A stretch of 64,000 nt of DNA from Pseudomonadota bacterium (lineage in GTDB: Bacteria; Myxococcota_A; Polyangia; Polyangiales; Polyangiaceae): the NCBI GenBank assembly GCA_023398955.1, contig JAEWRL010000189.1:47476-111475 (forward strand), read 5' to 3'. The position numbers and the translations under genes were made by a program. This document shows positions 19,338 through 28,787 of this stretch, in pieces; within the stretch, counting starts at the first letter, position 1, and each line of letters starts with the position of its first letter. The notes under the pieces were generated by a model, which had not been told where the DNA came from, did not search any database, and saw only the letters and a program-made list of their open reading frames with translations.

Positions 19338-20528
19338 ATGGGCTCCTCCAAGAACAACAGCGCCTCGCTGGGCACCCAAGACGCCAACGGCGACACCGTG
19401 CTGGGCCACGCGGAGCCGACGAACGCTGCCGCGGCGCCCATGCAATGCGAGAACAGCAGCGATACGGGCGAGCATGCGGAGCCGCTCGACGCGGGTGAGC
19501 CGAGCACCAGCAGCGCGGCCCCGGCCCACGAAGACCAGCGAGGGGCTAGCACCCCTACCCCACAGCCTCCCGCGTCGCGAGAGCCGCGGCGGTCGAGCAT
19601 TCGCCCTGCCGCGGACTGGCACCCACAGCCAAGGAGTCGCCCCTCCGCCCCGATGGTTGTCGTGTTCTCCGGTGAAAGTGGGCTCACGAATCCCTCCTGG
19701 GATCCAGACGCGAGTCCAAGCCGCCCCTCGCTCACAGCCCCTCCGCCGACTCCACCCCGTGAACCCTTTCCGCTTGCGGAGGATCTCCAGGGCCCGGAGC
19801 AGCTGGAAAACACGGGGCCTGCACAGGTCCAGCAACCCCGTACCCCCACGCCAGCGGAATCGCGCCATACGCCCCTCCCAGCCCCGCCGGGGACTCCGGA
19901 AGATTCGAGTCTGCCAGCACAAAGCCGGGTCGAACACAGCAGCAGTCAAGGGCCTGCCCGTACCACTCCAACGGACAGGGACGACCCGCGATCCTCCAGA
20001 AATGCACGTCTTTGGCTCTTCGTCGTGTTGGCTGCCGCGGCGCTTCTCCTTGTGTTCCGCTGGAGTCGAGGCGAAGGCGGTGCGGCGGGTAGCGCGAACC
20101 GCGAGCAGGAGGAGGAGGCCTTGAGCACCCGGAGCGCACCGCCACCTCCCGGTCCACCCTCAGCGTCGCTCCCCGCACCACCGGCGAAAGAAGGAGCTAC
20201 GTCCCCGATCCCCCCTCAAGGTGCTGTTCTCACCAGCGAGACAGGCGCCGTGTTGCCGTCGCAAGACGACCTCACACCACCGCCAACGCGGCAAGTGACG
20301 CTGGAGGTGAAACCCGTAGATGCAAAGGTCGTCTACCGCGGTGAGCGATACCCCGGTCCACCGTACGAGTTTGTCCTTCCCGAAGGGAAACGGATGGCGG
20401 TCGAGGTCGCCCGCCGCGGCTACAGAACCCGCCGTGTCGTCATCGACGGGTCCCAGCCCAAGATATCCATCGGGCTCTACCCCGAGCCGGCCGGCGTCCG
20501 CTCATCACGGCGCTCGCAACCGGATTAG
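19338..20528 (+). CDS. Pro-rich single-pass membrane protein with C-terminal PEGA domain
   Basis: 396 residues. A long disordered, Pro/Ser-rich N-terminal region is followed by a transmembrane segment (about 224-241), a second linker and a PEGA-type domain (about 318-382: VTLEVKPVDAKVVYRG, then GYRTRRVVIDG). In myxobacteria PEGA domains often form the outer tail of Ser/Thr kinases. Here the kinase is the next gene, 103 bases downstream on the same strand, so the pair looks like a receptor kinase split into two proteins (inference). I chose ATG 19338 over an upstream TTG at 19275. The first 60 residues have no recognisable domain, so the start may be later. Confidence 0.72.
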   Translation: MGSSKNNSASLGTQDANGDTVLGHAEPTNAAAAPMQCENSSDTGEHAEPLDAGEPSTSSAAPAHEDQRGASTPTPQPPASREPRRSSIRPAADWHPQPRSRPSAPMVVVFSGESGLTNPSWDPDASPSRPSLTAPPPTPPREPFPLAEDLQGPEQLENTGPAQVQQPRTPTPAESRHTPLPAPPGTPEDSSLPAQSRVEHSSSQGPARTTPTDRDDPRSSRNARLWLFVVLAAAALLLVFRWSRGEGGAAGSANREQEEEALSTRSAPPPPGPPSASLPAPPAKEGATSPIPPQGAVLTSETGAVLPSQDDLTPPPTRQVTLEVKPVDAKVVYRGERYPGPPYEFVLPEGKRMAVEVARRGYRTRRVVIDGSQPKISIGLYPEPAGVRSSRRSQPD

Positions 20529-20631
20529 CTCCCTCGCGCCTACATGCCAGCTGCCTGTGGCCCGGCGAGCAACCTTCGTGGCCGCGACGATGTCCCTTGA
20601 GCGGCTTCGAGAGCCCCCGTACTCTTGGTGA

Positions 20632-21513
20632 GTGAGCGTCCCCGGCACAGTAGTGGGCAACAAGTACCGCGTCCTCAGTCCGCTCGGTACGGGGTCCATG
20701 GGCGCGGTATGGATCGCCGAACACGTGGATCTCTGCTCGCAAGTGGCAGTGAAGTTCATGGACCCGCTAACGGGAGATTATCCCGCTTCACGCGAGCGCT
20801 TCGTTCGTGAGGCACAGGCAGCCGCGGCGCTGCGTGGCCCTCACGTGGTCCAGGTTTTCGATCACGGGTTCCATGGCAAAATCCCGTACATTGTGATGGA
20901 GTTGCTCGAGGGGGAAACGCTCCGTCATCGCCTCAACCGGGTGAAGCGGCTCACTCTCCGCGAGCTGGAGCAGGTCGTCGCGCAAACCGCAAAAGCGATT
21001 GGGCGGGCCCACCGCGAGGGGTTCATTCACCGAGATCTCAAACCAGACAACATCTTTCTGGTGACGGATGACGATGCGTTCTTCGTGAAGGTGCTGGACT
21101 TCGGGTTGGCGAAACGAATTCACGGGCTTGGCAGCGCTGCGACGGTCGTCACCGATCCCGGTACAATGCTGGGAACGCTGCACTACATGAGCCCGGAGCA
21201 GATCAGGGGAAGCTCCGTGGGCCCGGCGACAGACATCTGGGCGCTCGCCGTCGTCGCCTTCGAGTGTGCGACCGGCGCGCTGCCCTTCGCGGGCCGAACC
21301 CGCATCCACGTCCTCAGAGACGTGTGCGCGGGGCGATTCCGCCTGCCGTCGGACTGCGCCGACGTGCCACCGGGGTTCGACGCTTGGTTTGCGCGAGCAA
21401 TGCGCGATGGTCCGGAACCGCCGTTCGAAGACGCTCGTGAGCTCGCTTCCGGCATGCTGGCCTGCACCAAACACCTGCCCGACGTACGGTGCGCGCTGCG
21501 CCCCCCCCCATGA
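20632..21513 (+). CDS. soluble Ser/Thr protein kinase
   Basis: 293 residues, essentially only a Hanks-type kinase domain: LGTGSMGAVW, Lys41 in AVKFM, HRDLKPDN (133-140), DFG (156-158) and SPE in HYMSPEQ. All catalytic residues are present, so it should be active. There is no transmembrane segment or extra domain, and it is cytoplasmic. The GTG start at 20632 directly precedes the family N-terminus. The PEGA membrane protein gene upstream in the same orientation may encode its membrane partner. It ends 20 bases from the convergent ilvA stop. Confidence 0.92.
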   Translation: MSVPGTVVGNKYRVLSPLGTGSMGAVWIAEHVDLCSQVAVKFMDPLTGDYPASRERFVREAQAAAALRGPHVVQVFDHGFHGKIPYIVMELLEGETLRHRLNRVKRLTLRELEQVVAQTAKAIGRAHREGFIHRDLKPDNIFLVTDDDAFFVKVLDFGLAKRIHGLGSAATVVTDPGTMLGTLHYMSPEQIRGSSVGPATDIWALAVVAFECATGALPFAGRTRIHVLRDVCAGRFRLPSDCADVPPGFDAWFARAMRDGPEPPFEDARELASGMLACTKHLPDVRCALRPPP

Positions 21514-21533
21514 GGTTCGCTGCGCTTGCCCAT

Positions 21534-23081
21534 TCACTCGCGCGACGGCGTGCCGCCCTCGGCATAGCCGATGAACGTAGTGGCTGGACTCGGGACGACC
21601 GTCGAATACGCAAACCCCAGACGAGCAAGACGCGCCTCGAGAAGCGGCCGCTCAGCGGGTGTGACCTCCATACCGCACAGCACGCGCCCGAAGGCAGCGC
21701 CGTGATTCCTATAGTGAAAGAGCGAGATGTTCCAGCGGTTTCCGAGGCTCTCCAGGAACTCGGCGAGGGCCCCCGGTCTCTCGGGAAACTCGAAGCAGTA
21801 GAGCACTTCGTCCCTCGCCAGCGCAGAGACGCCGCCGACCATGTGCCGGATGTGGGTCTTGGCCAAGTCATCGCTGCTCAGGTCGGCGCACTCAAAGCCA
21901 GCACGCGTGAGGTCTTGGATGATCTGACGTCCTTCCGCTTCGACGGAGACCTCGACACCAACGAAGACCCGCGCTTTGTCACGCCCAGTCAATCGATAGT
22001 TGAACTCGGTCACGCTCCGTCGCCCCAGCGCCAAACAGAACTCCAAGAACGCTCCGGGCCGCTCGGGGATGGTCACAGCCAGTAGCGCCTCCCTTTGGCG
22101 CCCCAACTCGGCGCGCTCAGCGACGTAACCCAACCGTGTGAAGCTCATATTCGCACCGGACGCGACGACCACCACCTGGCCTGGAGGAAGCCCGACGGCG
22201 CGATGATAGCGCTTCGCCCCGGCCAACGAGAGGGCGCCGGCTGGCTCCAAGATGGAGCGGGTATCCAGGAACCCGTCCTCGATCGCACCACAGATTTCGT
22301 CCGTCGTCACCCGCGTGATGTCATCCAGGTAGCGCTTGCAGAGTGCGTAAGTCAGATCCCCGACCCGCCTCACCGCCACGCCATCAGCGAAGATGCCGAC
22401 CGCCGGCAGCGTCACGGGTCTGCCCGCCGCGAATGCTCGGCACATGGCGTCCGAATCCTCGGGCTCGACGCCGATGACCCGCACTTCAGGTCTAAGCTCC
22501 TTCACGACGGCTGCAACTCCGGCTGCGAGTCCGCCTCCGCCGATGGGGACGAAGATCGCGGAGAGGTCGCGTGGGGCTTGCCGGAGCACCTCCAAGCCGA
22601 CCGTACCTTGTCCTGCGATCACATCGGGGTCATCGAAGGGGTGAATCAGTGTCATCCCGGTCGCTCGCTCGAGCTCCAAGGCCAGCTCGGCCGCATCCGA
22701 GAAGCTGTCACCGTGAAGGTCCACCTGTGCTCCCAGACGCTTCACGGCGGAAACCTTGATGCTCGGCGTGGTCTGCGGCATGACGATGCGCGTCGGGCAG
22801 CCGAGCCGTCGCCCAGCGAAGGCGACGCCCTGTGCGTGATTGCCGGCGGAAGCAGCCAGAATGCCGCGGGCGCGCTGTTCCTGCGGCATGTTGGCGATGG
22901 CGTTGTACGCGCCCCGGAGCTTGAATGAGAACACTGGCGTCAGGTCCTCGCGCTTGAGCCAAATGGAGTGACCCAGGCGCTCGCTGAGCTCCACCGCGCG
23001 CTCCAGCGGGGTAGGCTCGGGAAGTACCTCGCCAACACGCGCGTTGAAGACGTGCTGTACCGGCCTTTCGAAAAGCGTCAT
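21534..23081 (-). CDS. ilvA: threonine ammonia-lyase (threonine deaminase), biosynthetic type
   Basis: PLP enzyme converting threonine to 2-oxobutanoate and ammonia, the first step of isoleucine synthesis. PLP Lys54 lies in SFKLRGAY, the substrate Asn loop is SAGNHAQG, and the phosphate-binding loop is IGGGGLAAG. A C-terminal regulatory part (about 325-515) contains two ACT-like repeats with the typical RPGAFLEF and RPGALAEF starts. This marks the long, isoleucine-feedback-regulated biosynthetic form rather than the short catabolic one. Length 515 is usual. It is divergent from thrS, with about 160 bases between the starts, so two threonine-using genes share a promoter region. Confidence 0.96.
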   Translation of the reverse strand: MTLFERPVQHVFNARVGEVLPEPTPLERAVELSERLGHSIWLKREDLTPVFSFKLRGAYNAIANMPQEQRARGILAASAGNHAQGVAFAGRRLGCPTRIVMPQTTPSIKVSAVKRLGAQVDLHGDSFSDAAELALELERATGMTLIHPFDDPDVIAGQGTVGLEVLRQAPRDLSAIFVPIGGGGLAAGVAAVVKELRPEVRVIGVEPEDSDAMCRAFAAGRPVTLPAVGIFADGVAVRRVGDLTYALCKRYLDDITRVTTDEICGAIEDGFLDTRSILEPAGALSLAGAKRYHRAVGLPPGQVVVVASGANMSFTRLGYVAERAELGRQREALLAVTIPERPGAFLEFCLALGRRSVTEFNYRLTGRDKARVFVGVEVSVEAEGRQIIQDLTRAGFECADLSSDDLAKTHIRHMVGGVSALARDEVLYCFEFPERPGALAEFLESLGNRWNISLFHYRNHGAAFGRVLCGMEVTPAERPLLEARLARLGFAYSTVVPSPATTFIGYAEGGTPSRE

Positions 23082-23241
23082 CCGGCTGAGTTACCACGGG
23101 TCTCGCCCTCGGTCGCGAGGCGCTGCGCGCGCTCCTCTGGCGTGACGCGACGGGAGGCGCTAGACTCCGCGGGCCGGCGGGAGTAGCCGTCGGCAGCTAC
23201 GGCGAGGACGGGGGTTTCCGTCCCGCAAGGAGATGAAGACG

Positions 23242-25245
23242 ATGACTGAAGTAGTACTCCCCGATGGGAGCAAAAGGGCGGTTCCCGGGTCGGGCACGGG
23301 CGCGGATCTCGCTGAGTCGTTGGGGCCTGGACTGGCGAGGAGCGCCGTCGCGGCGAAGGTCGACGGGCACGTTCGAGATCTCGCTCTGCCCCTGCCCGAT
23401 GGCGCCCAAGTCGCCATCCTCACCAAGCGCGACGCGGACGCCCTGGACGTCCTGCGCCATTCCGCGGCCCACCTAATGGCCGACGCGATACTGCGCCTCT
23501 TTCCCAAAGCGCAGCTCACCATCGGGCCGACAGTGGAGGACGGCTTTTACTATGACATCTTCCTGCCCGAGGGAAAGATCACGCCAGAGGACTTCCCCAA
23601 GATTGAAGCCGAGATGGCGCGCATCACCAAGGAAGCGCGCCCCTTCGAGCGTTGCGTCAGCAGCCATGACAGCACCGACGAGCACTACGCTAGGTACACA
23701 GCGATCGACGGCGGGAACAATCCATTCAAGCAGGAGCTCATCCAAGGGATCAGGGAGCGCGGTGAGCAGCTCTCCTTCTACAAGCATGGCGACTTCATCG
23801 ACCTGTGCCGCGGGCCTCACGTCCCCCACACGGGCTGGCTCAAGCACACGAAGCTGACGAAGGTGGCGGGGGCCTATTGGCGCGGGGACGCCAGCCGCCA
23901 ACAGCTCCAGCGAATCTATGGGACTGCCTTCTTCACCAAGGAGGAGCTCAAAGACTACTTGGCGCAAATCGAGGAAGCGAAGAAGCGAGACCACCGCCTG
24001 CTGGGGGAGCAGCTGGACCTCTTCCACTTCGAGGAGGAGGCGCCTGGGTTTCCCTTCTACCATCCCAAGGGAACCACGCTCTTCAATCTGCTCGTCGAGT
24101 ACATGCGGGGGCTACTGCGTCGGCGCGGCTACCACGAAGTGAAGACCCCCCTCGTCCTCAGTGAACAGCTTTGGCACACCTCGGGACACTACGACAACTA
24201 CCTGGAGAACATGTTCTTCACCAAGTTGAAGCTCCGGGACAAGGATGACCCCGACCGAATACACGACAATGTCGATGAGGAGCGCCCCCTGGCAGTCAAG
24301 CCGATGAACTGCCCTGGTCACCTGCTCATCTACAAGAGCCGTCAGCACAGCCATCGCGAGTTGCCGCTTCGGATTGCGGAAATGGGGCTCGTGCACCGCC
24401 GGGAGATGAGCGGCGTGCGACACGGCTTGTTCCGCGTCCAGGCCTTCACCCAGGACGACGCCCACCATTTCTGCACTCCGGACCAGATCAGCGGCGAAGT
24501 CTCCATGCTGATCGACTTCTTCAGCGAGGTTTACGCTGCCTTCGATCTCGGCGACGTGCGGATCGAGCTCTCTACCCGCCCGGAGAAGAGCATCGGGAGC
24601 GATGAGATGTGGGAGGCCGCGGAGACCGCCCTCAAGTCGGCCTTGGATCAAAAGGGCATTCCCTACACCGTCAACGAAGGCGACGGCGCGTTCTATGGTC
24701 CGAAGATCGACTTTCACATCCGCGACGTCCTGAAGCGTTCCTGGCAGTGCGGCACGATTCAGCTGGATTTCTCTATGCCAGAGCGGTTCGGGCTGACCTA
24801 CGTCGGAGCTGACGGCGCGAAGCACACCCCTGTGATGCTCCACCGCGCTACCTACGGCAGCATCGAGCGGTTCCTCGGGATCATCATCGAGAACTATGCC
24901 GGCAGGTTCCCGGTGTGGCTCGCGCCGGCTCAGGTCGTGGTCATCCCGGTGAGCGACAAGTTCACCGAGTACGCCCGAGCCGTCTACGACACGCTGGTGG
25001 AAGCCGGGCTCCGCGCGGAACTCAACCTACGGGACGACCGGGTAGGTTATAAGATCCGGGAGGCAAGCCTCCAGCGGATCCCCTACGCCTTGGTGCTCGG
25101 CGAGAAGGAGCAGGGCGCCAGCAACGTCAACGTGCGGTCGCGCGATGAGGGCGAGCTCGGCCCCATGGCGATGACGGCGTTCCTCGACCGCATCGGGTCC
25201 GAGAACGTCCCCGGCGCCAAGCCTGTCTCTTCCCCGCCCTGCTAG
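23242..25245 (+). CDS. thrS: threonyl-tRNA synthetase
   Basis: Charges tRNA-Thr. Domains in order: TGS (start, EVVLPDGSKRAV), the second editing domain (HSAAHLMADAIL, with later Cys in DLCRGPH), the class II catalytic core, and the anticodon-binding domain (VVVIPVSDKF onward). The zinc site is Cys in MNCPGH with His in the later HRRE and LHRATYG segments; class II motif 2 reads MGLVHRREMSG. About 667 residues is normal. Two ATGs compete: 23233 touches the AAGGAG (23227-23232), whereas 23242 has 9 bases of spacing and is preferred. It is convergent with the PD-(D/E)XK-like gene. Confidence 0.97.
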   Translation: MTEVVLPDGSKRAVPGSGTGADLAESLGPGLARSAVAAKVDGHVRDLALPLPDGAQVAILTKRDADALDVLRHSAAHLMADAILRLFPKAQLTIGPTVEDGFYYDIFLPEGKITPEDFPKIEAEMARITKEARPFERCVSSHDSTDEHYARYTAIDGGNNPFKQELIQGIRERGEQLSFYKHGDFIDLCRGPHVPHTGWLKHTKLTKVAGAYWRGDASRQQLQRIYGTAFFTKEELKDYLAQIEEAKKRDHRLLGEQLDLFHFEEEAPGFPFYHPKGTTLFNLLVEYMRGLLRRRGYHEVKTPLVLSEQLWHTSGHYDNYLENMFFTKLKLRDKDDPDRIHDNVDEERPLAVKPMNCPGHLLIYKSRQHSHRELPLRIAEMGLVHRREMSGVRHGLFRVQAFTQDDAHHFCTPDQISGEVSMLIDFFSEVYAAFDLGDVRIELSTRPEKSIGSDEMWEAAETALKSALDQKGIPYTVNEGDGAFYGPKIDFHIRDVLKRSWQCGTIQLDFSMPERFGLTYVGADGAKHTPVMLHRATYGSIERFLGIIIENYAGRFPVWLAPAQVVVIPVSDKFTEYARAVYDTLVEAGLRAELNLRDDRVGYKIREASLQRIPYALVLGEKEQGASNVNVRSRDEGELGPMAMTAFLDRIGSENVPGAKPVSSPPC

Positions 25246-25331
25246 GCTGAGTCTGGCCGCCCCTTGTCCTTCCGCTCGTCGGCCCTTCACGCACTGGGCG
25301 GCACCGGAAGGGCAGTGGGCGGGGTGGACGT

Positions 25332-25889
25332 TCAGCTGCTGCGCAGCGTCATCCAAGCGATGACCACCAGTAGTCCACCAAAGAGCACGCCAGCGGCAAA
25401 GCCCTGCGCGACGCTAGGATCCCGGCGCGCCACACCTGGGAAGGCCACCTCGTGAATGGTCTCCGCTTCCATATCCACGAGCAAGACGCCAGCGCAGTCA
25501 TAGGCCAGGCAGTACTCCAGCAGCTGGCGGCGGGTGGGACCGTGCGACAGTCTGGACACCAGCGCTCCGGACTTGACCTCGGCGATGTAGGTGTTGCCTC
25601 CGCGCGCCACCATGTAGTCCGCTCGGACGCTGCAGGAGGAGTGCTGTCCGTCGACGACGAGGGGCCATTCGCGCGCGATCTGCTCACCAAGGACGCGGTA
25701 TCCCGCGCGCTCCAGCACCTTGCGTGCCCGGTGCTCCGCCGCAGCCGCACGCCGAAGCCGCCAACGCCAGAGCTGCGTGCGACGCCAGCGGACGGCTCGC
25801 GCACCGACCAACGTTCCCATCAAAAGGGCGACCAAGAGTAGCAAGCCCATGACCGCCGGCTGGCTGAGGCCGAAGGAGTCAGCCGACAT
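25332..25889 (-). CDS. membrane-anchored PD-(D/E)XK nuclease-like protein
   Basis: 185 residues. An N-terminal transmembrane helix is followed by a Arg-rich stretch, then AGYRVLGEQI, a later RADYMVARGGNTYIAEVKSG and a Gln/Tyr helix (RRQLLEYCLAY). The D...EVK spacing is the signature of PD-(D/E)XK-fold nucleases, with YIAEVKSG as the metal-binding strand. A second hydrophobic helix ends the chain. I chose ATG 25889; a GTG at 25916 is possible. A membrane-bound nuclease of this sort is unusual. It may act on incoming DNA, or the fold may have another use. Function is inferred from motif only. Confidence 0.72.
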   Translation of the reverse strand: MSADSFGLSQPAVMGLLLLVALLMGTLVGARAVRWRRTQLWRWRLRRAAAAEHRARKVLERAGYRVLGEQIAREWPLVVDGQHSSCSVRADYMVARGGNTYIAEVKSGALVSRLSHGPTRRQLLEYCLAYDCAGVLLVDMEAETIHEVAFPGVARRDPSVAQGFAAGVLFGGLLVVIAWMTLRSS

Positions 25890-25967
25890 GGGGAGCTCGC
25901 TTCGCGCTGAGCGCACCCGTGGCGATCCCCGTGCGCAGCGCGGGACCCGCGCCGAGCTGCCGCTGGG

Positions 25968-26825
25968 CTAGAGTTCCGCCCCGACCGTCACGCTGATCCA
26001 ACGCGCACTCGCTTCGCTGCCTGGCGCCCAAGAGAAGCGCAGCTGGGCAAAGAGGGCAAAGGGTCCTGTCGGATCGGTGAGCCCCACCCCCGCGCTGAGA
26101 ACGGGCGCCACATCGTCCTCCCAGACATGCTCGCCGCGCACCGCGGAAGGCTCTCGTCCGCCTTCCGTGCTCGGCACTGGAGCCACGAAGCGAGCCACAC
26201 GCGGGAAGAAGAGCGCGGCTCCCGCCGCGCCCAGGAGATAGGGGCGCCAGTCGCCCGTGGCCATGTCCCAGCGCAACTGCGCCAGGAGCTCCGTCGTGGG
26301 CAGCGCGCCACCATCTACGTCGACGTTGGTGGCATCCACACCGACGCTCCCATCCGGCAAGCCCGCGTTGAGCCGGCTGGCGGTGCCTTGTGCAAAGCTC
26401 GGGTCGTCGAGAAAGAAGCGCGAATGGGCGGCCGCGAGCGCCAGGTGGTAGCGTGCTGACGGTCCCAGCTGGTAGCCGAGTTCAAGCGCCCCCTGGTAGC
26501 CGACGGTGTAGGCATCGGTGAAAGTCGAGGAGAGCGCCGGCAGGGCAAACCCAAGACCGAAACGCGCATCGAAGCCGGCGTCCCGCTGCCGGTCCAGGTT
26601 CCGTCCTTTCGCGGACTCGTCGAGAAACTCGGTAGATGTTGCGTCGCCCGAGGCCGACGGGGCAGCGTCGTCATCGGCCGTCGTGCTCTGCACGGCAGAT
26701 CCGCCCCTCGGCGCGTCGGCGTGAGAAAGACTGGGGCTGGGGGCGGGCTCCGCGCTTGCCGGGAGCGTCCCCGTCGAGAGCAGCAGGGACGGGAGCAGCA
26801 GGGAGGCGTGCGTCGTTGGCTTCAT
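25968..26825 (-). CDS. predicted outer-membrane beta-barrel protein
   Basis: 285 residues with a cleavable signal peptide (LLLPSLLLSTGTLPASA) and a disordered Ser/Asp-rich region to about 80. The rest alternates Gly/aromatic strands such as FGLGFALPAL, GYQGALELGYQLG and FALFAQLRFSWAP, ending near a terminal strand WISVTVGAEL. This pattern fits a small 8-10-stranded outer membrane barrel. No named family is recognised and no plug or periplasmic domain is seen. The gene is divergent from the orphan lipoprotein gene that starts at 27080, and follows the nuclease-like gene by about 80 bases. Confidence 0.75.
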   Translation of the reverse strand: MKPTTHASLLLPSLLLSTGTLPASAEPAPSPSLSHADAPRGGSAVQSTTADDDAAPSASGDATSTEFLDESAKGRNLDRQRDAGFDARFGLGFALPALSSTFTDAYTVGYQGALELGYQLGPSARYHLALAAAHSRFFLDDPSFAQGTASRLNAGLPDGSVGVDATNVDVDGGALPTTELLAQLRWDMATGDWRPYLLGAAGAALFFPRVARFVAPVPSTEGGREPSAVRGEHVWEDDVAPVLSAGVGLTDPTGPFALFAQLRFSWAPGSEASARWISVTVGAEL

Positions 26826-27079
26826 GCGTGGGAGTCCGGCTCGGTCATGGCTGCGAGGGAAAGGGCCGCCGGGGACTCGGCTGCCGCAGGTGTGCTGGTC
26901 CGTTCTTTCGCGCCAGCGCTCCCTGCGTCAAGACCCTCGCGGACGCTGAACCGTGGGCCGCCCCGGAACACGGCGAGGGGACTAGTAGGCTGACGGGAGC
27001 GCTCTGGGTCGGGGGCCCGCCCTGGAAAACCGACACAAACTAGCTCGATCCGCGGCAACTGCGTTAACCGTGGGAAGCC

Positions 27080-27919
27080 ATGGTGTTGCGCGTCTTGGGT
27101 TTCCTCTCGCTGCTCGCTGCGTGCTCCTGCGAACAGCTGCCGTTCGTTGGTCACGCAGAAGCCACGCCCCTCCTCACCGGAACGCCAGCCCGAACGGCGG
27201 GCGAGGGAGGCGACCCAAGCGCTCGGGAACGAATCGAGTCGACACAGCAGCTGGCAGCACGGATCATCGAGCTTCGGGCGAGCCTCGCTGGGGACGTCGC
27301 GCTGCCAGCGCACAAGGCTCCGCCTCGGTGTCCCACGATGGCTGCTGGGACGGACGCGGAGCGCACCGCCGTTGTTCGTGTTCACGACGCCCGCTATGAA
27401 CCCAAGGACCTCCTCTCCCTCGAGTTTCGAACCCGCCTCGAATCCGATGAGCTCGCGACGCTGGGCGGTTTCTATCTCGGAGGGGCCGCCTCCCTGTGGA
27501 ACCTGGAATCGGCGCAGCTGCGAACCCCCCGCGAGAGTACCAGGGTAGGCGACCTCCTCGACGAGCTCGGGCAACGTCGCTATCTCGTCGTGCTCCACGT
27601 AACGAGCTACGCCAAGCCTCACGTATTCCGGCGCAAAGACGTCATTCGCCCCGAGTGGAACGCTGGCGCCCTGGGAGGGAGAATCATCGTCTATGAGCGT
27701 CGAGGCTCGGTGCCGCTGTGTGAGGCGTGGCTGACTGTGCGTGGAGACGCGCGCGACGCCCCACTGCGGCGCGCGTTGCGCGATGTGACGCGAGCACGCC
27801 TCCATCGCGAGCTGCTCGATAAGACGTGGACAATGCTTGGCCAAAAGCTCGAAGCACTGAGCCCAGACCTGCGAATGCCCCCTCCCGGGGCTAGGGGTAG
27901 CGCGGACGACCGATGGTAG
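27080..27919 (+). CDS. orphan lipoprotein, function unknown
   Basis: 279 residues. The N-terminus MVLRVLGFLSLLAACSC is a short lipoprotein-like signal (Cys15 or Cys17). The mature part is mixed alpha/beta with segments such as GFYLGGAASLWNLESA, RYLVVLHVTSYAKPH and GRIIVYERRGSVPLCEAW. The last about 50 residues are a charged helix. I do not recognise the family. GGGAAG lies just upstream of the ATG. The opposite strand is also open over much of this stretch, but the signal peptide and natural composition support this strand. It converges with the cysteine-repeat operon, stopping 8 bases away. Confidence 0.72.
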   Translation: MVLRVLGFLSLLAACSCEQLPFVGHAEATPLLTGTPARTAGEGGDPSARERIESTQQLAARIIELRASLAGDVALPAHKAPPRCPTMAAGTDAERTAVVRVHDARYEPKDLLSLEFRTRLESDELATLGGFYLGGAASLWNLESAQLRTPRESTRVGDLLDELGQRRYLVVLHVTSYAKPHVFRRKDVIRPEWNAGALGGRIIVYERRGSVPLCEAWLTVRGDARDAPLRRALRDVTRARLHRELLDKTWTMLGQKLEALSPDLRMPPPGARGSADDRW

Positions 27920-27926
27920 GCCCGGC

Positions 27927-28787
27927 TCACTCACAGAAGCCGTTGGCGTCCGCGAGCTCCACGCAGCGGTTCGGGCAGCGCTCATAGCCCCACTCGAAGG
28001 TGTCGGTGCAGTAACGCAGCCGCGTCGCGGACGAACACGATCTTGCCCCGACGACCTGGCACGCCTTGCAGTGCGCGGGGGCAGTGTCCAAACAACCGAG
28101 AGGGCAGAGCGTGGCGTCCCAACCGTCGCGGTTCGCGTTGCACGTGAGCTGCACCTCGTCGTCGCCTTCGCGCGCACAGACCGTCTCACCATACGTGCAG
28201 ATCCGGCACTCGGCCCGCCCTGCGTCGCAAACCTCGTTTGTGGCGCAGGCGTCCATCTCGCGCCATACACCTTGCTCGCATGCCTCGAGAACCTTATCAG
28301 AGGCGCAGCGAACATCACCCGGGACGCAGTCACTGCACGCCCCCCGGATGGCATCGCAGGCCTGCCCCTCCTGACACACGAGCTCCTCCAGCCACTGATC
28401 GCTCTGGCAACGCTCCAGCACTCGCCCCGTACACCGCAGGACCTGCGGGGGGCACACAAGGCAACGCTCCTGGGAGGCACTGCATTGCGCGTCCGACGGG
28501 CAGAGTTGGGTCAGTTCCCACCCTGACCCATCGCAACGGTGTAGCTCGGCACCTGCGCAGCGAAAGCTCCCCGGGGCGCAGGAAGCGCTGCCCTCTGCAT
28601 GCCCAGCGGAGGCTTCGAGCTCCCCCTCCTCGGCCACCTCATAGTTCGGGAGGCCGAGCCCACAACCCATCAACGTGACGACTGGAGCCGTGGGGCCCAC
28701 CAGGAATCGCCACCAGCCTGAGGGTCGCACCACAATCTCTGGGGCTGAGCGACGCTCTCGAAGAGATCGAGAACCGCGCTCGGGCAT
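27927..28787 (-). CDS. cysteine-repeat lipoprotein (5 repeats)
   Basis: 286 residues: a probable lipoprotein signal (VVTLMGC, Cys42, after a long basic start), a short linker, then five repeats of about 42-46 residues. Each has six Cys in the pattern C-x5-7-C-x-G-x2-L-x2-C-x10-13-C-x5-7-C-x5-7-C. They are close relatives of the repeats in the 1336-residue protein. Its ATG (28787) follows the stop of that gene with no gap, so the two are co-transcribed and probably coupled. Disulphide-bonded, extracellular-facing modules are inferred. There is no recognised enzymatic motif. Confidence 0.85.
   Translation of the reverse strand: MPERGSRSLRERRSAPEIVVRPSGWWRFLVGPTAPVVTLMGCGLGLPNYEVAEEGELEASAGHAEGSASCAPGSFRCAGAELHRCDGSGWELTQLCPSDAQCSASQERCLVCPPQVLRCTGRVLERCQSDQWLEELVCQEGQACDAIRGACSDCVPGDVRCASDKVLEACEQGVWREMDACATNEVCDAGRAECRICTYGETVCAREGDDEVQLTCNANRDGWDATLCPLGCLDTAPAHCKACQVVGARSCSSATRLRYCTDTFEWGYERCPNRCVELADANGFCE

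Noticed and set aside
18875..19849. Long minus-strand frames opposite the PEGA gene
   Set aside because: Antisense to a gene with clear TM and PEGA segments; translation rich in Arg/Ser without domains.
26822..28480. Long minus-strand open frame of about 550 codons across the orphan lipoprotein
   Set aside because: It overlaps the 27927-28787 lipoprotein gene in another frame, is Arg/Ser-rich and has no recognisable domain; the plus-strand lipoprotein with a signal peptide is preferred.
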